Shown here: positions 5,102 to 7,789 of the stretch, in pieces
Layout of the letters: every line of letters starts with the position of its first letter
Numbering within the stretch: position 1 is the stretch's first letter
Assembly (NCBI GenBank): GCA_937891125.1
Contig: CALAEZ010000165.1
Span: forward strand, 1 to 7,789
Length of the DNA: 7,789 nucleotides
Source: an uncultured Treponema sp.
Lineage (GTDB): Bacteria; Spirochaetota; Spirochaetia; Treponematales; Treponemataceae
Reading direction: 5' to 3'
Notes under the pieces: generated by a model
Databases searched by the model: none
Told to the model about the DNA's origin: nothing
What the model saw: only the letters and a program-made list of their open reading frames with translations
Translations under genes and position numbers: made by a program

Positions 5102-6892
5102 TCAAGCTTGTAGTTGCCGGTCAATATTCTTTTTTTGTTCAAGCAATAAGGTAAGCTGCTGATTGTTTTCTTGTGGAGCTGAAGAAAGCGCATTGATTTC
5201 GTAGAGAATCTTCTGGCGTTGTCTTTTTAAGCTGTTTCGTTTTATCAGCAAAATACTATCTTGAACGGTTTGAGTCGTGTTTTGTGCGTATTCACCTGAA
5301 TACACCGATTCTGCGATCATTTGTTGCATTGCTGAATCGTCACAACGACTCAAGAGCGATGGAAAAGTCAGATCAGAAGCCTGATACTGTTCTTCCAAAA
5401 TCATAAACAATTTTCTTGCTACATCATTTTCAAAATCGCTCTCTGTCAGCTCTTGATGCATTATAGTAAACTGATTTAAATCGGAACAGACTGCAAGAAG
5501 TGCTCGTAACTCAGCCGTAAGCGATATCTTTGTCGCTAGAGGCGTCATTTGTTTTTCTTGCGGTGTAAGTTGCCGCTTTTCTATGCGCTCATTGCTTCGA
5601 TTACGATTTGAAAAATCCTTGCGCACCGCCTCGGACGAAATTCCAAATTTCTGTCCTAACTGATCTAGACATGATTCTTTCTGTATGTCAGTTTGTAGCG
5701 CATCGATATATGGAAAAAAAGCTTGTGCCGCCTTTGTTTTTCCATCCGGTGTTTCAATCGGAAATTCATGCGATAAAACATCAAACAGATAATCGCTATC
5801 TAATATAGCGGCGGAAACGTCTTCCGTCAAGGTTTTACTGCCATATTTTAGCATAATTTCTGCAGGATCTTTGCCTCCTCGTAAGCGTATAATCTTCACG
5901 GTAAGACCTTGCTTTCTGCAGAGCAGTATTGCTTTTCTTGTTGCATTTTGACCTGCACTGTCGCTGTCAAATGAAAGTAGTACGGTATCAGCAAAATTGC
6001 GAATGAGCCGTACTTGATTTTCGGTAAGTGCTGTTCCGAGTGGAGCGACCGCGTATGTTATGCCACACTGGTGGTACGCGATGCAATCCATGTAGCCTTC
6101 ACAGAAAATTACTTTTTTTTCTTGTCGTATTGCAGCTTTTGCGAAATTAAACGCGTATAAGGTATCTCCCTTTTGATACTGGAGCAAGTCACCACTATTA
6201 AGATATTTAGGACCTTCGCCACGTAAGATTCTACCGCCAAAGGCAACGGTCTGCCCGCGTTTGTCGAATATGGGAAACATGAGTCGATCTGAAAAAAATG
6301 CTATATCAGGATTTTTTTTGCTAAACAAGCCTGTTTTTGCAAGAAAATCATCACTAAAATTCTTTTTACGCAAGAATTGTTTGAGCCATCTTCTGTCAGC
6401 AGGCGCGTAACCAAGCTTAAACTGACGTATGGTTTCCTTGGTAAGGCCGCGTTCTGTTATGTAGTTAAGTGCAAATCTGCCTGAAGATTCTTGCGTCAAG
6501 AGATAATGAAACATGGTTGCGGTGCGTTCATACAGATTGATGATTTCTTCTTTTGTGCTGTCTTTCTTTATTGCATCGGGCTGCTGACCGCCATCGTAGT
6601 GAATTTCAATTCCTGCGCGTTTTGCAAGAGCGGTTATTGCTTCTGGATATGAAAGTTTTTCCATTTCCATGAGGAATGTGATAACATTGCCACCCTTGTG
6701 GCAACCAAAGCAGTAATAGATATTTTTTTCTGGAGAAACTGAAAACGATGGCGTTTTTTCATGATGAAAGGGGCAGCAGCCCCACCAGTTAGAGCCACGT
6801 TGATTGAGCGCGACAGACTCACCGACAAGGGAAACTATATCGGTTGTCCGTATTACTGCATCTATTGTTTCTTTTGAAATCAGCGCTGCCAT
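5102..6892 (-). CDS. dnaG: DNA primase DnaG
   Basis: DnaG makes short RNA primers at the replication fork and works with the DnaB helicase. The 596-residue length is normal. The N-terminal CHC2 zinc-binding domain shows C40, H43, C61 and C64 (CPFH...CFGC). The RNA-polymerase core contains DRLMFPIFDKRGQTVAFGGR (about 202-221) and KYLNSGD. The Toprim domain shows EGYMD (265-269), the metal-binding acidic motif DSDSAG (309-314) and KDPAE (341-345). The C-terminal part after about residue 440 is weakly conserved and fits the helicase-interacting domain. Start: the ATG at 6892 overlaps the mltG stop as TAATG with only a weak AAAGGCGG upstream, so translation is probably coupled to mltG by reinitiation. 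Its TGA is 50 bases before the rpoD start. rpsU, the first gene of the classical macromolecular-synthesis operon, is not next to it here. Two A8 runs occur in the coding strand (6312-6319 and 6113-6120), unremarkable at this composition. Confidence 0.98.
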   Translation of the reverse strand: MAALISKETIDAVIRTTDIVSLVGESVALNQRGSNWWGCCPFHHEKTPSFSVSPEKNIYYCFGCHKGGNVITFLMEMEKLSYPEAITALAKRAGIEIHYDGGQQPDAIKKDSTKEEIINLYERTATMFHYLLTQESSGRFALNYITERGLTKETIRQFKLGYAPADRRWLKQFLRKKNFSDDFLAKTGLFSKKNPDIAFFSDRLMFPIFDKRGQTVAFGGRILRGEGPKYLNSGDLLQYQKGDTLYAFNFAKAAIRQEKKVIFCEGYMDCIAYHQCGITYAVAPLGTALTENQVRLIRNFADTVLLSFDSDSAGQNATRKAILLCRKQGLTVKIIRLRGGKDPAEIMLKYGSKTLTEDVSAAILDSDYLFDVLSHEFPIETPDGKTKAAQAFFPYIDALQTDIQKESCLDQLGQKFGISSEAVRKDFSNRNRSNERIEKRQLTPQEKQMTPLATKISLTAELRALLAVCSDLNQFTIMHQELTESDFENDVARKLFMILEEQYQASDLTFPSLLSRCDDSAMQQMIAESVYSGEYAQNTTQTVQDSILLIKRNSLKRQRQKILYEINALSSAPQENNQQLTLLLEQKKNIDRQLQA

Positions 6893-7789
6893 TAGCGAGA
6901 TGCCGCCTTTTTAGTCTGATAAACGGCAGCGCCCGTGTGTGCAGTAAAGCTTTTAGAGAATGTATGCGTGCCAGCAGTGGAGTCGGTGAGTCTAAAATAG
7001 TAATAGTCTGTAGTAGGGGGATTTGCAGCTGCTTGCAGCGCAACAAGCCCCGGATTTGATATGGGACCGGGCGTTAGACCTGCCCATTTGTAGGTGTTAT
7101 AAGGGCTGTCAATTTGCAAGTCGGCATAGGTAATGACGTCAGGATGAGGTTTTCCCTGTATTTCGGTGATAATATATTCAATGGTTGCGCATGAATATAA
7201 TCCAATGCCTGCTGCTATGCGATTCGAAAAAACGCTTGCAATAAGCGGCGCCTCGTTTTCTACACGATATTCTCGTTCAACAATGGAGGCAAGAATAAGC
7301 GTTTTATGGATTTTTTCGGGGCTCGCATTTTGCAATGAAGGAACGTATGAAAGCTGCGTGAAAAAATTGTCAAGCATTATGCGGCAGACTGCTTCTGCCT
7401 CCATTGCTGGTGTGAAAAAATAGGTGTCAGGAAAAAAATATCCTTCAAGCGAGGAAGAGGGGATAGCATATGCTTCGAGCAGTTTTTTTGAGTGCGCTGC
7501 TTTTGAAAAATCTGCGGCTGTACAAACGGTATGCTCTTCAAGCATGGCGGCAATTTTACTTATAGTGAGACCTTCAGGGAAAACAAGGCGTATATACGCT
7601 TGCTGTGCTGACTGAAATAAGTCCAGCAATTCAGCAACGGAATAGCTACTCTTTATTTCGTAGACTCCTGACTTTAACACAAACGCCTGTTTGCGCCCCA
7701 CAAGAAAAGGGTAGCGCGCTACAAGATAAAATAGTTTCTCAGAACGGATAAATCCACCTTGTTTAAGACGTCCTGCAACCTCGTGTACG
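6892..7789 (-). CDS. mltG: Endolytic murein transglycosylase MltG (YceG family; 5' end outside window)
   Basis: MltG is an inner-membrane lytic transglycosylase that cleaves nascent glycan strands and sets their length. About 298 codons are visible. The frame stays open to the right edge and the codons before the GTG at 7701 read as family-like protein (VHEVAGRLKQGGFIRSEKLF), so that GTG is internal. The missing N-terminus should hold the single membrane anchor. Visible are the LysM-like subdomain (GVYEIKSSYSVAELLDLF), FPEGLTISKIAAML, the LEGYFFPDTYFF motif, and the catalytic region LASIVEREY. The first Glu of that region (codon 7278-7276) corresponds to the catalytic residue of E. coli MltG. 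SPYNTYKWAGLTPGPISNPG and THTFSKSFTAH follow near the C-terminus. The stop codon overlaps the dnaG ATG. Together with dnaG and rpoD it appears to form one transcription unit whose promoter lies outside the window. Confidence 0.95.
   Translation of the reverse strand, partial: VHEVAGRLKQGGFIRSEKLFYLVARYPFLVGRKQAFVLKSGVYEIKSSYSVAELLDLFQSAQQAYIRLVFPEGLTISKIAAMLEEHTVCTAADFSKAAHSKKLLEAYAIPSSSLEGYFFPDTYFFTPAMEAEAVCRIMLDNFFTQLSYVPSLQNASPEKIHKTLILASIVEREYRVENEAPLIASVFSNRIAAGIGLYSCATIEYIITEIQGKPHPDVITYADLQIDSPYNTYKWAGLTPGPISNPGLVALQAAANPPTTDYYYFRLTDSTAGTHTFSKSFTAHTGAAVYQTKKAASR

Noticed and set aside
5103..5105. TTG start that would extend rpoD by 18 residues and overlap the dnaG stop
   Set aside because: It has no clear ribosome-binding site and the added residues are unlike sigma factors, whereas the ATG at 5051 has AAGGA at 7-base spacing.
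6113..6319. A8 runs in dnaG as slippage switches
   Set aside because: Eight-A lysine codon runs are common at this base composition, and primase is essential, so a switch is implausible.
7699..7701. GTG as the start of mltG
   Set aside because: The 29 codons upstream in the same frame read as typical MltG sequence up to the window edge.

Overview
The window is a compact, fully housekeeping stretch of a bacterial chromosome with moderate, slightly AT-rich composition. The proteins most resemble those of spirochaetes, and Treponema is my best guess. This rests on the overall look of Rho, RpoD and the dnaG-rpoD pairing without rpsU, not on any search, so genus-level placement is only moderately confident. 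I see no mobile element, CRISPR array, tRNA, rRNA or defence system.

Layout. The plus strand carries the 3' part of rho (transcription termination factor, running off the left edge) and then rpmE (ribosomal protein L31). rpmE has its own strong extended -10 promoter and a leader of about 135 bases. A bidirectional intrinsic terminator separates rpmE from five minus-strand genes. Read in their own direction, from the right edge leftward, these are mltG (partial, septal/terminal murein transglycosylase), dnaG (primase), rpoD (housekeeping sigma factor), a strong hairpin terminator, a stand-alone RlmK-type 23S rRNA methyltransferase gene, and a small unrecognised helical protein that ends at the shared terminator.

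How the genes work together. mltG, dnaG and rpoD look like one transcription unit: mltG and dnaG overlap as TAATG, and rpoD starts 50 bases after dnaG. The unit therefore links cell-wall elongation control, replication priming and bulk transcription, as a variant of the classical macromolecular-synthesis operon. rlmK and the small gene form a second unit behind the rpoD terminator. rho, rpmE and rlmK act in transcription termination, ribosome assembly and ribosome modification.

The points most worth a second look are regulatory. A G8 homopolymer lies inside rlmK, and loss or gain of one base would stop translation almost at once. An extended -10 box places the rlmK transcript start at or next to its ATG (candidate leaderless mRNA). 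The long rpmE leader contains competing pairings. An A9 run lies at codons 3-6 of the small gene. None of these amounts to a new system on its own, but the two homopolymer tracts in one transcription unit are testable as contingency or slippage sites.
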